A DNA stretch of 64,000 bases. Origin: Sphingopyxis sp. YR583 (GTDB lineage Bacteria; Pseudomonadota; Alphaproteobacteria; Sphingomonadales; Sphingomonadaceae). Made by a program: the position numbers and the translations under genes. Below the pieces are notes generated by a model. The model did no database searches. It was not told the DNA's origin and saw only the letters and a program-made list of their open reading frames with translations. The stretch's first letter is position 1; every line of letters begins with the position of its first letter. Location: contig NZ_FNWK01000004.1 in assembly GCF_900108295.1 (NCBI RefSeq), forward strand, positions 243,677-307,676, read 5' to 3'. Positions 18,403-26,492 of the stretch are shown in pieces.

Positions 18403-19455
18403 TTGCCCCATATTCTCTATATCGATGACGATGACGGCATCCGCCGCCTTGTGTCGCGTGCGCTCGCCCGAAAAGGCTTCGAGGTAAGCCTCGCCGCCAG
18501 CGGTGCGGAAGGCATCGCTATGACGAAGGAGGGCGGGCATGACCTGATTGCAGTCGACCATTATATGCCCGGGCAGGACGGCCTCTCGACGCTGGAGGCG
18601 CTGCGTGCGCTTCCCGATTGTCCGCCGGTTGTCTATGTCACCGGTTCCGAGGAAAGCCGCATCGCGGTCGCCGCGCTGAAGTCCGGGGCCGACGACTATG
18701 TCGTAAAATCGGTAGGCGAGGATTTCTTCGACCTTCTCGCGAACAGTTTTGAACAGGTTCTGGACCGGGCCGAGCTTCGCCGTGAGCGGCGACGGGCCGA
18801 GGAGGAATTGCGCGCGAGCAATTTGCGGCTCGAGGCGCTGCTGAAGGAGGTCAATCACCGCGTCGCGAACAATCTTCAGATGGTCATGTCCTTCATCGCG
18901 CTGCAGGCGAAAACCCTCGGCGACAGCGCCGCGCGCGAAACGCTCGAAAAGACGCAGGCGCGGATCGCGACGATCGCTCAGGTCAACCGACGGCTCTACA
19001 CGACGGATGATGTCGAATATGTCGCGATGGACGACTATCTCGCGGGGCTTGCCGCTGACCTTGCGGCGAGCTGGTCGAACGGGGACGCGCATCGCATGAT
19101 CGAAGTCTCGGCTGACCCGGTGCGTCTCTGTACCGACAAGGCTGTCGCGCTCGGGATGATCACAAATGAGTGGGTGAGCAACGCGTGCAAATACGCCTAT
19201 GGCGAAGAACATGGTGGGGTCATTCGTATCGTCCTCCGCGCCGGTGGGGAGGACCTTCTTGAACTGGCGGTGGAGGACGATGGAGTTGGCCTTCCGGCAG
19301 ATGGTGCCGTCAGGGGGACGGGTCTCGGAACCCGGCTGATCGACGCGCTCGGCCGTACGCATCGTGGGAAAGTGTATTATGGTCCGGTTCCTGCCACGGG
19401 GGCCGGCACCCGCGCCATGATCAGCTTGCCGCTACGTGCGGGCGATCTTGCCTGA
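18403..19455 (+). CDS. REC-HisKA_2 hybrid histidine kinase
   Basis: 350 residues, soluble. An N-terminal receiver domain (YIDDDDG; phosphoacceptor LIAVDHYMPG, Asp52; VVKSVG) is joined by a coiled linker to a HisKA_2 dimerisation domain EVNHRVANNLQ (His152) and an HATPase (MITNEWVSNACKYAYG, DDGVGLPADG, GTGLGTRLI). Kinases of this HisKA_2/HWE class feed the PhyR-NepR-EcfG general stress response in alphaproteobacteria. The start is a TTG at 18403 after GAGG; no ATG or GTG fits better. Confidence 0.88.
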   Translation: MPHILYIDDDDGIRRLVSRALARKGFEVSLAASGAEGIAMTKEGGHDLIAVDHYMPGQDGLSTLEALRALPDCPPVVYVTGSEESRIAVAALKSGADDYVVKSVGEDFFDLLANSFEQVLDRAELRRERRRAEEELRASNLRLEALLKEVNHRVANNLQMVMSFIALQAKTLGDSAARETLEKTQARIATIAQVNRRLYTTDDVEYVAMDDYLAGLAADLAASWSNGDAHRMIEVSADPVRLCTDKAVALGMITNEWVSNACKYAYGEEHGGVIRIVLRAGGEDLLELAVEDDGVGLPADGAVRGTGLGTRLIDALGRTHRGKVYYGPVPATGAGTRAMISLPLRAGDLA

Positions 19456-19480
19456 CGCGCCGACGATATAGGGGCCGTCT

Positions 19481-19999
19481 TTAGCCCGTTGCGATTTCGG
19501 CCAGCACCGAACGCCGGATATCGAACTCAAAGCCATTCGTAGCGGCGGCTTGCTCGGTCGTGGACATGATCCTGACGCGACCCTTCGTAATTCCGCGCTG
19601 CTCGAGGAAGCGGGCGAGGGCATCGGCGCGCCGCTCGCTAACGCCATCGCTGTCGGTTCTGAAAATGAGGCGCGTGTCGGGCGCAGCTTTGAGGATATCG
19701 GCAATCCTCGCCATTTGGCCGAGGGCGTGCGGCGAAAGCGTGGTACCGTCCTTCTCGAAAGCTTCGGCGGGGATGTGGAAGCGGGCTTCGACCCCGCGGC
19801 CTTGGGCGACCCATTCGGCGATTTCCCGCTCGAGACTGCCCGGCTTCGCGATCATCGTCGCACCGTCAGGGAGCACAACCAGATCGGTCGCCGGCGCACG
19901 CTGCACCGGTTCGGTTGTCGGGCTCTTGCATGACTGAAGCGACAGTGCTGCGGCCGCGACAACAAGAAACAAGGTCATCGACAGAAGAAGGCGGGCCAT
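19481..19999 (-). CDS. lipoprotein with OmpA-like C-terminal domain
   Basis: 172 residues from the ATG at 19999 (AGGA ribosome site; an upstream start at 20032 is rejected). Leader [21 protein letters not shown] ends in a lipobox Cys. The C-terminal part ([20 protein letters not shown], then [13 protein letters not shown]) follows the OmpA/MotB peptidoglycan-binding pattern, though the key NxxLSxxRA stretch is only loosely kept ([12 protein letters not shown]). Probably an outer-membrane lipoprotein touching the cell wall. Convergent with the kinase gene. Confidence 0.72.
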   Translation of the reverse strand: MARLLLSMTLFLVVAAAALSLQSCKSPTTEPVQRAPATDLVVLPDGATMIAKPGSLEREIAEWVAQGRGVEARFHIPAEAFEKDGTTLSPHALGQMARIADILKAAPDTRLIFRTDSDGVSERRADALARFLEQRGITKGRVRIMSTTEQAAATNGFEFDIRRSVLAEIATG

Positions 20000-20076
20000 A
20001 AATCGTCCTGGCTTTTTGGTGGCCCCTCGCATGGGTTCAACGCCGCAAGGCGGGTCGCGTTGCCTTGCCGGCTGCC

Positions 20077-20101
20077 GGAACTTTGCCGTCCGTACAGCGT
20101 T
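20077..20101 (+). promoter_or_regulatory. EcfG-type general stress promoter
   Basis: GGAAC (20077-20081), 16 bases, CGTT (20098-20101): an exact match to the alphaproteobacterial EcfG consensus. It lies about 100 bp upstream of the DUF1328 gene. Confidence 0.7.
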
Positions 20102-20201
20102 AACGGCTCATCGATGCAAAATGACATTGCGGCCGCGGTCGCGGGCTTTGGACCATGTTCAAGGCATCGGAATTTTGCGCACCAAAAAAAGGGAGAATGC
20201 C

Positions 20202-20375
20202 ATGTTTCGTTACGCCATTATCTTCGCGGTGATTGCCCTCATCGCCGCGCTTCTCGGCTTCGGCGGCATCGCGGGTCTGTCCGCCGATTTCGCCAAGATC
20301 CTGCTGGTTATCGCGGCGGTGCTCTTTGTCGTCGGCATCCTGTTCGGGCGCGGCGGTCGCCGTACATTGCCCTGA
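20202..20375 (+). CDS. DUF1328 small membrane protein
   Basis: 57 residues, almost entirely two hydrophobic helices separated by a Gly-rich turn ([17 protein letters not shown], then [17 protein letters not shown]) and a basic end GRGGRRTLP. This is the DUF1328/YtjA pattern at normal length; function unknown. ATG at 20202 is preceded by GGGAG. It is preceded by an EcfG-type promoter and followed by two terminator hairpins, so it is a monocistronic stress-induced gene (inference). Confidence 0.88.
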   Translation: MFRYAIIFAVIALIAALLGFGGIAGLSADFAKILLVIAAVLFVVGILFGRGGRRTLP

Positions 20376-20389
20376 GCATTTCAGATATC

Positions 20390-20453
20390 GGGAGCGCCGG
20401 GTGATACTTGGCGCTCCCTCTTCGACAAGGCGGCCTTCCGGGCCGCCTTTTTT
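20390..20453 (+). terminator. tandem hairpins, second a rho-independent terminator
   Basis: First hairpin GGGAGCGCC (20390-20398) / GGCGCTCCC (20410-20418). Second hairpin AAGGCGGCC (20427-20435) / GGCCGCCTT (20441-20449) followed by TTTT. Placed after the DUF1328 gene. Confidence 0.85.
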
Positions 20454-20541
20454 AGTGCGCCGAATGCAACCGCCGCATAACAAAAAGGCCCGTCGAAGCG
20501 GGCCAAGTCCGAAGCGTCGGGCGCGCTTCGCGGGGAAGGGA

Positions 20542-20718
20542 TTAGTTGCCGGTGCCCGGCTTGCCGGTCTTGGGTGCCTTGCCATCTTCGAGACGACCTT
20601 CGTTCCGAAGACCGCGGCCTTCCTGGGCCTTGCGCTGGCTTTCCGGGGAGGCGCCATTCTCATAGGCTTCTTCCTTCGCATAGCCGGCGGCTTCCTTGAT
20701 CTTGCCTTTGACGCTCAT
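20542..20718 (-). CDS. small hydrophilic stress-type protein (CsbD-like?)
   Basis: 58 residues starting MSVKGKIKEAAGYAKEEA and ending KTGKPGTGN. It is very hydrophilic, helix-prone and rich in Lys, Glu and Gly, like CsbD and related small stress proteins, but the match is by composition rather than a firm motif. ATG at 20718 sits behind GGAGAA. Sits within the cluster of stress-type genes and converges on the DUF1328 gene. Confidence 0.75.
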   Translation of the reverse strand: MSVKGKIKEAAGYAKEEAYENGASPESQRKAQEGRGLRNEGRLEDGKAPKTGKPGTGN

Positions 20719-20840
20719 GATGTTTCTCCATCTGGTTGCACAGGATCAACCGGGTGAACCCGCCGAAGTTGCCGTCGCGGCGCGCGTAATGCTGATTTTC
20801 CGAAATCGTCATAACATGGATCAAGACGGTGGTTTTCGGG

Positions 20841-20866
20841 GGAACAATCGCGTTTGGCGGCGCGTC
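20841..20866 (+). promoter_or_regulatory. EcfG-like promoter, one mismatch
   Basis: GGAAC (20841-20845), 17 bases, CGTC (20863-20866), about 50 bp upstream of the Gln/Asn-rich small gene. The last base of the -10 element departs from CGTT. Confidence 0.4.
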
Positions 20867-20916
20867 TCGCGGAGGTCTGCTCCCCCGCAGGCGCAATCGA
20901 AGAAGAGGATGTCCCG

Positions 20917-21078
20917 ATGTCGCAGAACCCCAACCAGCAGGGCAATCAGCCGAACAAGAACCCCGGTCAGGATCGTCAGCAGGAACAGCAGGACGACGTG
21001 AACCGTCGCCAGCCGGGTCAGGATGGTGACGATCGGCAGCAGGATGGCAATGACGATCAGAATCGTCAGAACCGCTAA
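20917..21078 (+). CDS. Gln/Asn/Asp-rich low-complexity small protein
   Basis: 53 residues starting MSQNPNQQGNQPNKNPGQDR; over two thirds are Q, N, D, R, P or G and there is almost no hydrophobic residue. Such a chain should be intrinsically disordered. Start chosen at the ATG at 20917 rather than the longer frame from 20854 because the low-complexity run begins there. It is followed immediately by two terminators and preceded by an EcfG-like promoter, which argues that it is real. Role unknown; hydrophilin-like protection against drying is a possibility (inference). Confidence 0.6.
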   Translation: MSQNPNQQGNQPNKNPGQDRQQEQQDDVNRRQPGQDGDDRQQDGNDDQNRQNR

Positions 21079-21080
21079 AC

Positions 21081-21141
21081 AAAAGACGCGCATTGCTGCG
21101 CGCTTTTGGCCGGGTCGCGATCCGTCGCGGCCCGGCTTTTT
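21081..21141 (+). terminator. tandem rho-independent terminators
   Basis: AAAAGACGCGC (21081-21091) with GCGCGCTTTT (21098-21107), then GCCGGGTCGCG (21109-21119) with CGCGGCCCGGC (21126-21136) and TTTTT. Terminates the Gln/Asn-rich gene. Confidence 0.85.
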
Positions 21142-21277
21142 ATGCCTCCACAACTTAACCCAGGTTGTTTCGGAACATCGGCCACATGTCTAGCCACGGG
21201 ACGGGCAATCGTTCGTTAGCGACCCACGAGCGAGTGTCAGGGGGACTCTCGCTCGCGGCTCCCGCAGCAGAGGCCTG

Positions 21278-21307
21278 AAAGGCTCCGCCCCACCAGGCGG
21301 AGCCTTT
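21278..21307 (-). terminator. bidirectional terminator after nnrD
   Basis: AAAGGCTCCGCC (21278-21289) and GGCGGAGCCTTT (21296-21307), a perfect 12-bp stem ending 6 bp from the nnrD stop. A second long hairpin, GAGCGAGTGTC/GACTCTCGCTC with one mismatch, lies just left of it at about 21229-21255; no gene explains that one. Confidence 0.8.
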
Positions 21308-21313
21308 CGTTTC

Positions 21314-22216
21314 TCAGGCGACCCCGCGCATCAGCCCCGGCACCAGCGGGGCAAGCTCCCGCGCAAGATAACCGAGCGGCCCCATTGTTTCCGACAGGCG
21401 GCGGCCTGCTTCCCCGTGGAGCCATATACCCCATGCAGCGGCGTCGAGCGGCGCCAGACCTCGCGCACCCAGTCCGGCGATCAGCCCGGCGAGAACATCT
21501 CCCGATCCGCTAACCGCAAGGCCGAAGCCGCCGCCTGCATATGCAAGGCAGGTGTCGCCGACCATCAGATGGCTGGTCGAACCCTTGACCATCACGGCGC
21601 AGCCAAAGGTGGAGGCGGCTTTCGTCAACGCTGCCAGAGGATCGGCCGTCACGGTTTCGCGGGTAAGATCGAGCATGGCGGCAAGCTCACCCTCGTGCGG
21701 AGTCAGCACGATATGTGCTCCGCGTTCCCGGATTGCATCAACATGGTCGGCCGCAGCGCGGAGCGCGAAAGCGTCGAGCAGCAGGAACATGTCGTCTGGC
21801 AGCTTCGGAAGAAGATCGGCGAGAAGGGTGCGCACGCCCGCTTCGTCGATCATCGCGGGCCCGAGGACGATGGCGTCGTGATTGGGAATTTCCTCGAGGA
21901 CCAGATCGGCGCTATCGGGCGCAATCTCGCCTGCTTCGGTTTCGGGGAGAGCCAGTACGGCGCAGGCTGGAAAGGCTATGCCGATCGGTATGGCTGCCGA
22001 GGCGATTGTCGCAATCGTGACTTTGCCGGCGCCGGCCCGGAACGCTGCCTCCGCGGTGAGCAGCATGCCGCCGGGTACGCGGCGCGATCCGCCGATGACG
22101 AGAACGCGGCCGCGCCCGTTCTTGTCGACATTGTCGTGATGATCGGGGAGCGGATTCGCCTTCAGCCAGGCGGTGTTGAGCGGTGTGGATTCAGCCACGG
22201 GCGGCGACCATCGCAT
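21314..22216 (-). CDS. nnrD: ADP/ATP-dependent NAD(P)H-hydrate dehydratase
   Basis: Ribokinase-fold repair enzyme that dehydrates damaged NADHX and NADPHX. Seen: GRVLVIGGSRRVPGG, AFRAGAGKVTIAT, VLTPHEGELAAML, VMVKGSTSHL and the catalytic GGFGLAVSGSGDVLAGLIAG. The NnrE epimerase half found in fused proteins is absent, so this is a stand-alone dehydratase of normal length. It starts inside the upstream phosphatase gene; an in-frame GTG at 22198 (8-base overlap) is an equally good start. Ends at a strong terminator. Confidence 0.9.
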   Translation of the reverse strand: MRWSPPVAESTPLNTAWLKANPLPDHHDNVDKNGRGRVLVIGGSRRVPGGMLLTAEAAFRAGAGKVTIATIASAAIPIGIAFPACAVLALPETEAGEIAPDSADLVLEEIPNHDAIVLGPAMIDEAGVRTLLADLLPKLPDDMFLLLDAFALRAAADHVDAIRERGAHIVLTPHEGELAAMLDLTRETVTADPLAALTKAASTFGCAVMVKGSTSHLMVGDTCLAYAGGGFGLAVSGSGDVLAGLIAGLGARGLAPLDAAAWGIWLHGEAGRRLSETMGPLGYLARELAPLVPGLMRGVA

Positions 22217-22952
22217 CAGGTTCGCGCGTCACCGGGACCTCGCCGGTCATGGGCGCGGTAACATTGTAGCGCGAGAGGACGAGATTGCCGTCGCGCCCCT
22301 TTGCCGGGTCGAACCGATATTCGGTGATTGCGCAATTCGCCACGTCGCCCTCGCGGTCGATGGCCAGTATTTCCTTCTCGCCCAGATTTTCGATGATCGT
22401 GCGCAGGCACAGCACCACGACCTGGTGCGCGACGATCATGACGCGGCGACCGCCATAATGAAGCGAAACGGTGTCGAGGAGCGACCTCAGGCGCAGGATG
22501 ACATCGCACCAGCTTTCGCCCCCGGGCGGGCGATGGTAGAATTTTCCGAGCAAGGTCCGGAACTCGGCTTGTTCGGGATGGGTCGCCTCGATCCCGCGAT
22601 GCGTGAGCCCGTCCAATATCCCGAATTCCTTTTCGCGAAGCCGCTCGTCAACGCAGATTTTTTCCTGTTCGTCGCACCCGCCGGCTCCGCGGAATATCTC
22701 CGCCGTCTGGATGGCGCGAAGATAAGGTGAAGCGAGCATGATCTCGGGGCGGCCATTTTCCTCGCCCTCGGCGAACCACTCCCCCAGCGCCCGCGATTGC
22801 TCTTCGCCCAGCCTGGACAAGGGAACGTCAACGTCACGGTGGTCGAGCGCAATGCGGAAGTCGCCCGCCGCGTCGGCGGCATCGCGCGCCACATTGCCCG
22901 CGCTCTGGCCGTGACGCACGACCCACAATGTGGAAGGCCAGCGAGGCGTCAT
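22191..22952 (-). CDS. histidine phosphatase superfamily protein
   Basis: 253 residues from the ATG at 22952 (a longer frame begins at 23006). The phosphoglycerate-mutase-like signature is clear: VVRHGQSAGN with the catalytic His, Arg in ASPYLRAIQTAE and the second His in VMIVAHQVVV. A segment EFGILDGLTHRGI is typical for the broad phosphatase branch. The physiological substrate is unknown. It overlaps nnrD and follows the DUF6894 gene directly, so it belongs to the same minus-strand transcript. Confidence 0.85.
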   Translation of the reverse strand: MTPRWPSTLWVVRHGQSAGNVARDAADAAGDFRIALDHRDVDVPLSRLGEEQSRALGEWFAEGEENGRPEIMLASPYLRAIQTAEIFRGAGGCDEQEKICVDERLREKEFGILDGLTHRGIEATHPEQAEFRTLLGKFYHRPPGGESWCDVILRLRSLLDTVSLHYGGRRVMIVAHQVVVLCLRTIIENLGEKEILAIDREGDVANCAITEYRFDPAKGRDGNLVLSRYNVTAPMTGEVPVTREPDAMVAARG

Positions 22953-22954
22953 AT

Positions 22955-23233
22955 CTACGTGTCGCTCGCTGGCTTTTGATGTTTGGCGGTATTGGCTGGG
23001 CGCCAATCGGCATCGACGGCGATCATCACGACCGCGAAACGAAGCTGCCCGTCGTCGTTGGTGACATTGATCCGAAGCTCCTGATCCTTCAGCAGCAGCA
23101 AGGGATCGTCGTGGATAAGCCCGCCGCCGTAACGGACCGCTTCGTGCCGTGCCGCATTGTCGTCGGGCAGTTCATGGCCCTGATCGTCGATGTCTTGCGT
23201 GCCATCGCAGACATGAAAATAATAGCGTGGCAT
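22955..23233 (-). CDS. DUF6894 small protein
   Basis: 92 residues. MPRYYFHVCDG at the start, then DDQGHELPDDNAARHEAV, is the pattern of the short DUF6894 proteins common in rhizobia and sphingomonads; function unknown. No signal or membrane segment. It lies 2 bp upstream of the phosphatase start and 27 bp downstream of the Crp-type gene, thus inside one minus-strand operon. Confidence 0.8.
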   Translation of the reverse strand: MPRYYFHVCDGTQDIDDQGHELPDDNAARHEAVRYGGGLIHDDPLLLLKDQELRINVTNDDGQLRFAVVMIAVDADWRPANTAKHQKPASDT

Positions 23234-23260
23234 GTCGGGTCGTCTCCTGTCTCCACAGGA

Positions 23261-24037
23261 CTAAACCGGCGAGACGGTGTTTCGATGCAGGTAAAGGTCC
23301 GAAAAATCCGCCATTTGCCGCAGAATTCCAAGATCGCCGATGGTAAGCCGCCGCGAAATGCGTCGCACCGCACCGGCATCTTCCAGCAGTTTGATCGTCC
23401 GGTTGATGTGGACGGGCGTGAGCCCCAGCAAGTCTGCCAGCTGCTCCTGCGTCAACGGCAATTCGAACCCGCTGACGTCCTCCCGCGCGATCTGCTGTAC
23501 GCGGTAGAAGATCTCGCAAAGAAGGTGGGCAAGCCGCGCCAGGGCGTTGCGGCGGCCGATGTTGAGGAGCCACTCACGGCCGATCGAGGCTTCGATCAGA
23601 ATATCGACGAGAACGGCCCGCGCGAGGTTGGGCCGCGGGGCGACCAGTTTCTCGAAGTCCTTGATCGAGAACACCGCCAGTTCCACCGGCGTCAGCGCTT
23701 GCAGGCTATGGTCCGCCGTTTCGACATAAAGCGACTGGAAATCGAGTGCATCGCCCGGAATTTTAAGGGCAACGATCTGGCGCCCCCCGTCGGCGGACGT
23801 CTTCTGGCGATAGGCATAGCCTTGCAACAGGACGGGGCATACCGTCGCCTTCTCGCCTTCGCGCAAAATATGCTCGTTCGCTTCGAGGCGGCGGATGTTG
23901 AAGGGAAGGTCGCGGATCGCCTGCTGGTCGTCAGCGGATAACGGGCTATGGCTCAAGAGCTTGCGAATGAAGATCCCGAGGCGATCCTCTTTTGTCATGG
24001 CAGGATCGTCACCCATCCAGCGCACCAACATGGGCAT
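23261..24037 (-). CDS. Crp/Fnr family transcriptional regulator
   Basis: 258 residues: N-terminal cyclic-nucleotide-binding-fold domain (ILREGEKATVCPVLLQGYAY, then GGRQIVALKIPGDALD) and a C-terminal winged helix LTQEQLADLLGLTPVHINRT. The phosphate-binding residues of true CRP (GExxxRxA) are not obvious, and there are no FNR-type cysteines, so the signal is unknown. An ATG at 23998 is a possible shorter start. A GGAAC-N17-TGTT sequence lies on the minus strand at 24086-24111, a weak EcfG-like candidate. Confidence 0.88.
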   Translation of the reverse strand: MPMLVRWMGDDPAMTKEDRLGIFIRKLLSHSPLSADDQQAIRDLPFNIRRLEANEHILREGEKATVCPVLLQGYAYRQKTSADGGRQIVALKIPGDALDFQSLYVETADHSLQALTPVELAVFSIKDFEKLVAPRPNLARAVLVDILIEASIGREWLLNIGRRNALARLAHLLCEIFYRVQQIAREDVSGFELPLTQEQLADLLGLTPVHINRTIKLLEDAGAVRRISRRLTIGDLGILRQMADFSDLYLHRNTVSPV

Positions 24038-24235
24038 GACTTCTGCGGTATCCGATCAAGGCGTTGTGATGGCGCATACAGAGAGAACATCGGGGGTATC
24101 CGATGGGTTCCGTATACGGACAACGAATGTGTCACAGTCCTTATGGCCGCGAATTCACAGTGACGATCCAACATGGATCAAGTCGACGGGCCCTGCTTTC
24201 AGCTAGGGATGCTCGGGGTTTTACCGAGGATGGAG

Positions 24236-24475
24236 ATGCCCGCCTTGTTGACCGACGATACCTGGGCCGCGCTCGTTGAAGCAGAAGATAGCTACGGCGA
24301 AGGCGCCGAGACCCATGCTCTTGCAAGGGCCGCTGCTGCACGTCAGCAGGGTGACGAGAAGCAGGCACATATTTGGGCCGCGGCCGCCAACGAGCTTCAC
24401 ATTCTGCACAACATAAACAAGCAATGGGCCAAGCCGCGCGCCCGGCCCTTCGGCGCACATCGACCCTCCGCTTGA
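24236..24475 (+). CDS. small hypothetical protein
   Basis: 79 residues (start ATG 24236 behind GAGGA; ATG at 24230 also possible). Helix-rich and soluble: AHIWAAAANELHILHNINK. The length and Ala-rich helix pair recall small sphingomonad proteins of unknown function. It diverges from the Crp-type gene and converges with the SDR gene. Confidence 0.55.
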   Translation: MPALLTDDTWAALVEAEDSYGEGAETHALARAAAARQQGDEKQAHIWAAAANELHILHNINKQWAKPRARPFGAHRPSA

Positions 24476-24482
24476 AACAGGA

Positions 24483-25424
24483 CTAGCCGTTAACGATGGT
24501 GCCGCCGTTCGGGTGCAGGACCTGTCCCGACATGTAACTGCTGTCGTCGCAGGCGAGAAACAGGAAAGAGGACGCGACTTCGTTGGGTTCGCCCGGGCGT
24601 TTCATCGGGGTGCTTTCACCGAAGGTCCTCACCTTGTCGACCGGCGCGCCGCCGCGGGGATTGAGCGGCGTCCATATAGGCCCCGGGGCGACGGCGTTCA
24701 CCCGGATTCCCTTTTCCACCAGATTCTCGCTCAGCGAGCGGGTGAACGCCGTAATGGCGCCTTTGGTGGCACTATAGTCGAGCAACCCCGCGCTTCCCTG
24801 ATACATGGTTACGCTGGTGCAGTTGATGATCGCGGCGCCCTTCTTGAGGTAGGGAAGAGCAGCCTGTACGAGGTAGAACATTCCAAAGATATTTGTCTGA
24901 AACGTCCGTTCGAGCTGGCGGGGCGCGATATCGCGAATATCGTCGGCAGGGTGCTGCTCGCCTGCGTTGTTGACGAGAATGTCGAGCCGGCCGAAGGCCT
25001 TCATTGCGGCGTTGACGATCTTCTCGGCCGCCTTGGGATTGCCGATGTCGGCCTTGACGACGATCGCGCGACGGCCTTCGGCCTCGACGATTTTCACCGT
25101 CTCCGCCGCGTCGTCCTTGTTGCTGTGATAGGCGATCGCGATATCGGCGCCTTCGCGTGCGAACAGTGCCGACACGGCGCGGCCGATGCCGCTATCGCCT
25201 CCTGTTACGATCGCGGCCTTGCCCTGCAATCGCCCCGATCCTGGGAAGCGAGGCTGCCATTTCGGCGCCCGGTCCAGATCGCTTTCCCGGTCGGACGGCG
25301 GGTCCGCGATCGTCTTGCTTGCGCCGACCTGCTTCTTGAGCTTGGCGGCCGCCTTGCGCTTGCCGGCCTTTTCGGTTGCGCTTTCTCCCGTCTTTCCGGC
25401 TTTGGGTCCTTTTGCCAAAACCAA
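24483..25424 (-). CDS. SDR family oxidoreductase, general-stress type
   Basis: 313-residue NAD(P)-dependent short-chain dehydrogenase. A ~65-residue Lys/Ala-rich N-terminal extension precedes the fold, as in the YdaD/GSP39 stress subgroup. Seen: nucleotide motif VTGGDSGIGRAVS, NNAGEQHPADD, catalytic Ser in NCTSVTMYQGS and Tyr-Lys in DYSATKG, and a PG motif NAVAPGPIWTPL. The C-terminal SYMSGQVLHPNGGT closes the domain. An EcfG-like promoter lies 74 bp upstream, consistent with stress induction. Confidence 0.9.
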   Translation of the reverse strand: MVLAKGPKAGKTGESATEKAGKRKAAAKLKKQVGASKTIADPPSDRESDLDRAPKWQPRFPGSGRLQGKAAIVTGGDSGIGRAVSALFAREGADIAIAYHSNKDDAAETVKIVEAEGRRAIVVKADIGNPKAAEKIVNAAMKAFGRLDILVNNAGEQHPADDIRDIAPRQLERTFQTNIFGMFYLVQAALPYLKKGAAIINCTSVTMYQGSAGLLDYSATKGAITAFTRSLSENLVEKGIRVNAVAPGPIWTPLNPRGGAPVDKVRTFGESTPMKRPGEPNEVASSFLFLACDDSSYMSGQVLHPNGGTIVNG

Positions 25425-25497
25425 TTTCCTTTCCGGCTGCAGGGATGAGGTGGCGGGCAGGCTGTCGGCGGTTCGACAATCCCCGTCCCGATAAAGT

Positions 25498-25522
25498 GAC
25501 GCACGGCGTCACGGCAGGTTCC
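25498..25522 (-). promoter_or_regulatory. EcfG-like promoter of the SDR gene, one mismatch
   Basis: On the minus strand GGAAC (25522-25518), 16 bases, CGTC (25501-25498). One mismatch from CGTT. It is correctly placed for the SDR gene. Confidence 0.5.
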
Positions 25523-25581
25523 AGCAGGCCGCCGCCGAAGTCGTGGCGCGCGCCCGGAGCGTCGAGGTCTTCGCCTGTGAC

Positions 25582-25606
25582 GGAACGCCAGACCTGCTTG
25601 AGCATT
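25582..25606 (+). promoter_or_regulatory. EcfG-like promoter of ku-ligD, one mismatch
   Basis: GGAAC (25582-25586), 16 bases, CATT (25603-25606), 25 bp before the ku start. One mismatch from CGTT. Confidence 0.5.
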
Positions 25607-25630
25607 TTCTAGATGGAAAGGGAGATTTCG

Positions 25631-26491
25631 ATGGCTGTACGCGCCTATTGGAAAGGACAGATCCGCCTTGCCCTGGTGTCGATCCCGGTCGAGATTTACG
25701 CCGCCACCAAATCGGGCGCGGCGATCAGTTTCCGCCAGATCCACGAACCGAGCGGCAAGCCGGTCAAATATGAGAAGGTGGTGCCCGGCATCGGGCCGAT
25801 CGACACCGACGATATCGTCAAAGGCTATGAAACGTCGAAAGGCAATTATGTCCTGCTCGACGAGGAAGAGATCGAGGCGGTCAAGCTCGACAGCAAGCGC
25901 ACGCTCGAACTGCTCCAGTTCGTTGATGCCGGCGACATCGACATCCTCTATTATGCCAAGCCTTACTATGTCGTCCCCGCCGACGAACTCGCCGAGGAAG
26001 CCTATATCGTCCTCCGCGAGGCGCTTAAGCGCACGAAGAAGGTCGGGCTCGGCCAATTGTCGGTGCGCGGGCAGGAACAGCTTGTGGGCCTGCGCCCCTG
26101 CGGCAAGGGGCTCGTCCTCGAAGTGCTGCGTTACTCCGACGAAGTGAACAAGGCGGCGAATTACTTCCGCGATGTCGGCAATGCCAAGCCCGACGCCGAT
26201 TTGCTCGATCTTGCCGAAACCTTGATCGGCAAGAAGAGCGGCAAATTCGACGCGTCGGATTACCACAATCATTATGTCGACGCGCTGAAACGCGTGATCG
26301 CGAAGAAGGCGAAGGCGAAGGGTAAGCGCGTGCTCGAGGATGTCGAAGAGCCGGGCCCGGTCAAGGGCGGCTCGAATGTCATCGACCTGATGGCGGCGCT
26401 CAAGGCGTCGGTCGATGGCAAGAAGAAAGCGCCTGCGACCGAAGCGAAGAAAGCGCCCGCGAAGAAGCCTGCGGCGCGAAAGCGCGCCTGA
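25631..26491 (+). CDS. ku: Ku protein, DNA end-binding for NHEJ
   Basis: 286 residues, usual size for bacterial Ku. Homodimeric ring that threads on broken DNA ends and recruits LigD. The core beta-barrel is clear: MAVRAYWKGQIRLALVSIPV, SFRQIHEPSGKPVKYEK, LLQFVDAGDIDILYYAKPYY, GLRPCGKGLVLEVLRY. The C-terminus is a Lys/Ala-rich tail (KKAPATEAKKAPAKKPAARK) of the type used for DNA threading. ATG at 25631 chosen because the family starts with this segment. One base separates its stop from ligD. Confidence 0.96.
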   Translation: MAVRAYWKGQIRLALVSIPVEIYAATKSGAAISFRQIHEPSGKPVKYEKVVPGIGPIDTDDIVKGYETSKGNYVLLDEEEIEAVKLDSKRTLELLQFVDAGDIDILYYAKPYYVVPADELAEEAYIVLREALKRTKKVGLGQLSVRGQEQLVGLRPCGKGLVLEVLRYSDEVNKAANYFRDVGNAKPDADLLDLAETLIGKKSGKFDASDYHNHYVDALKRVIAKKAKAKGKRVLEDVEEPGPVKGGSNVIDLMAALKASVDGKKKAPATEAKKAPAKKPAARKRA

Positions 26492-26492
26492 C

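Noticed and set aside
20821..21153. hydrophobic 110-codon frame on the minus strand opposite the Gln/Asn-rich gene
   Set aside because: It looks like a membrane helix only because CAG/GAT/CGT-type codons read as Leu/Ile/Thr on the other strand; no ribosome site, and it would run through two terminators.
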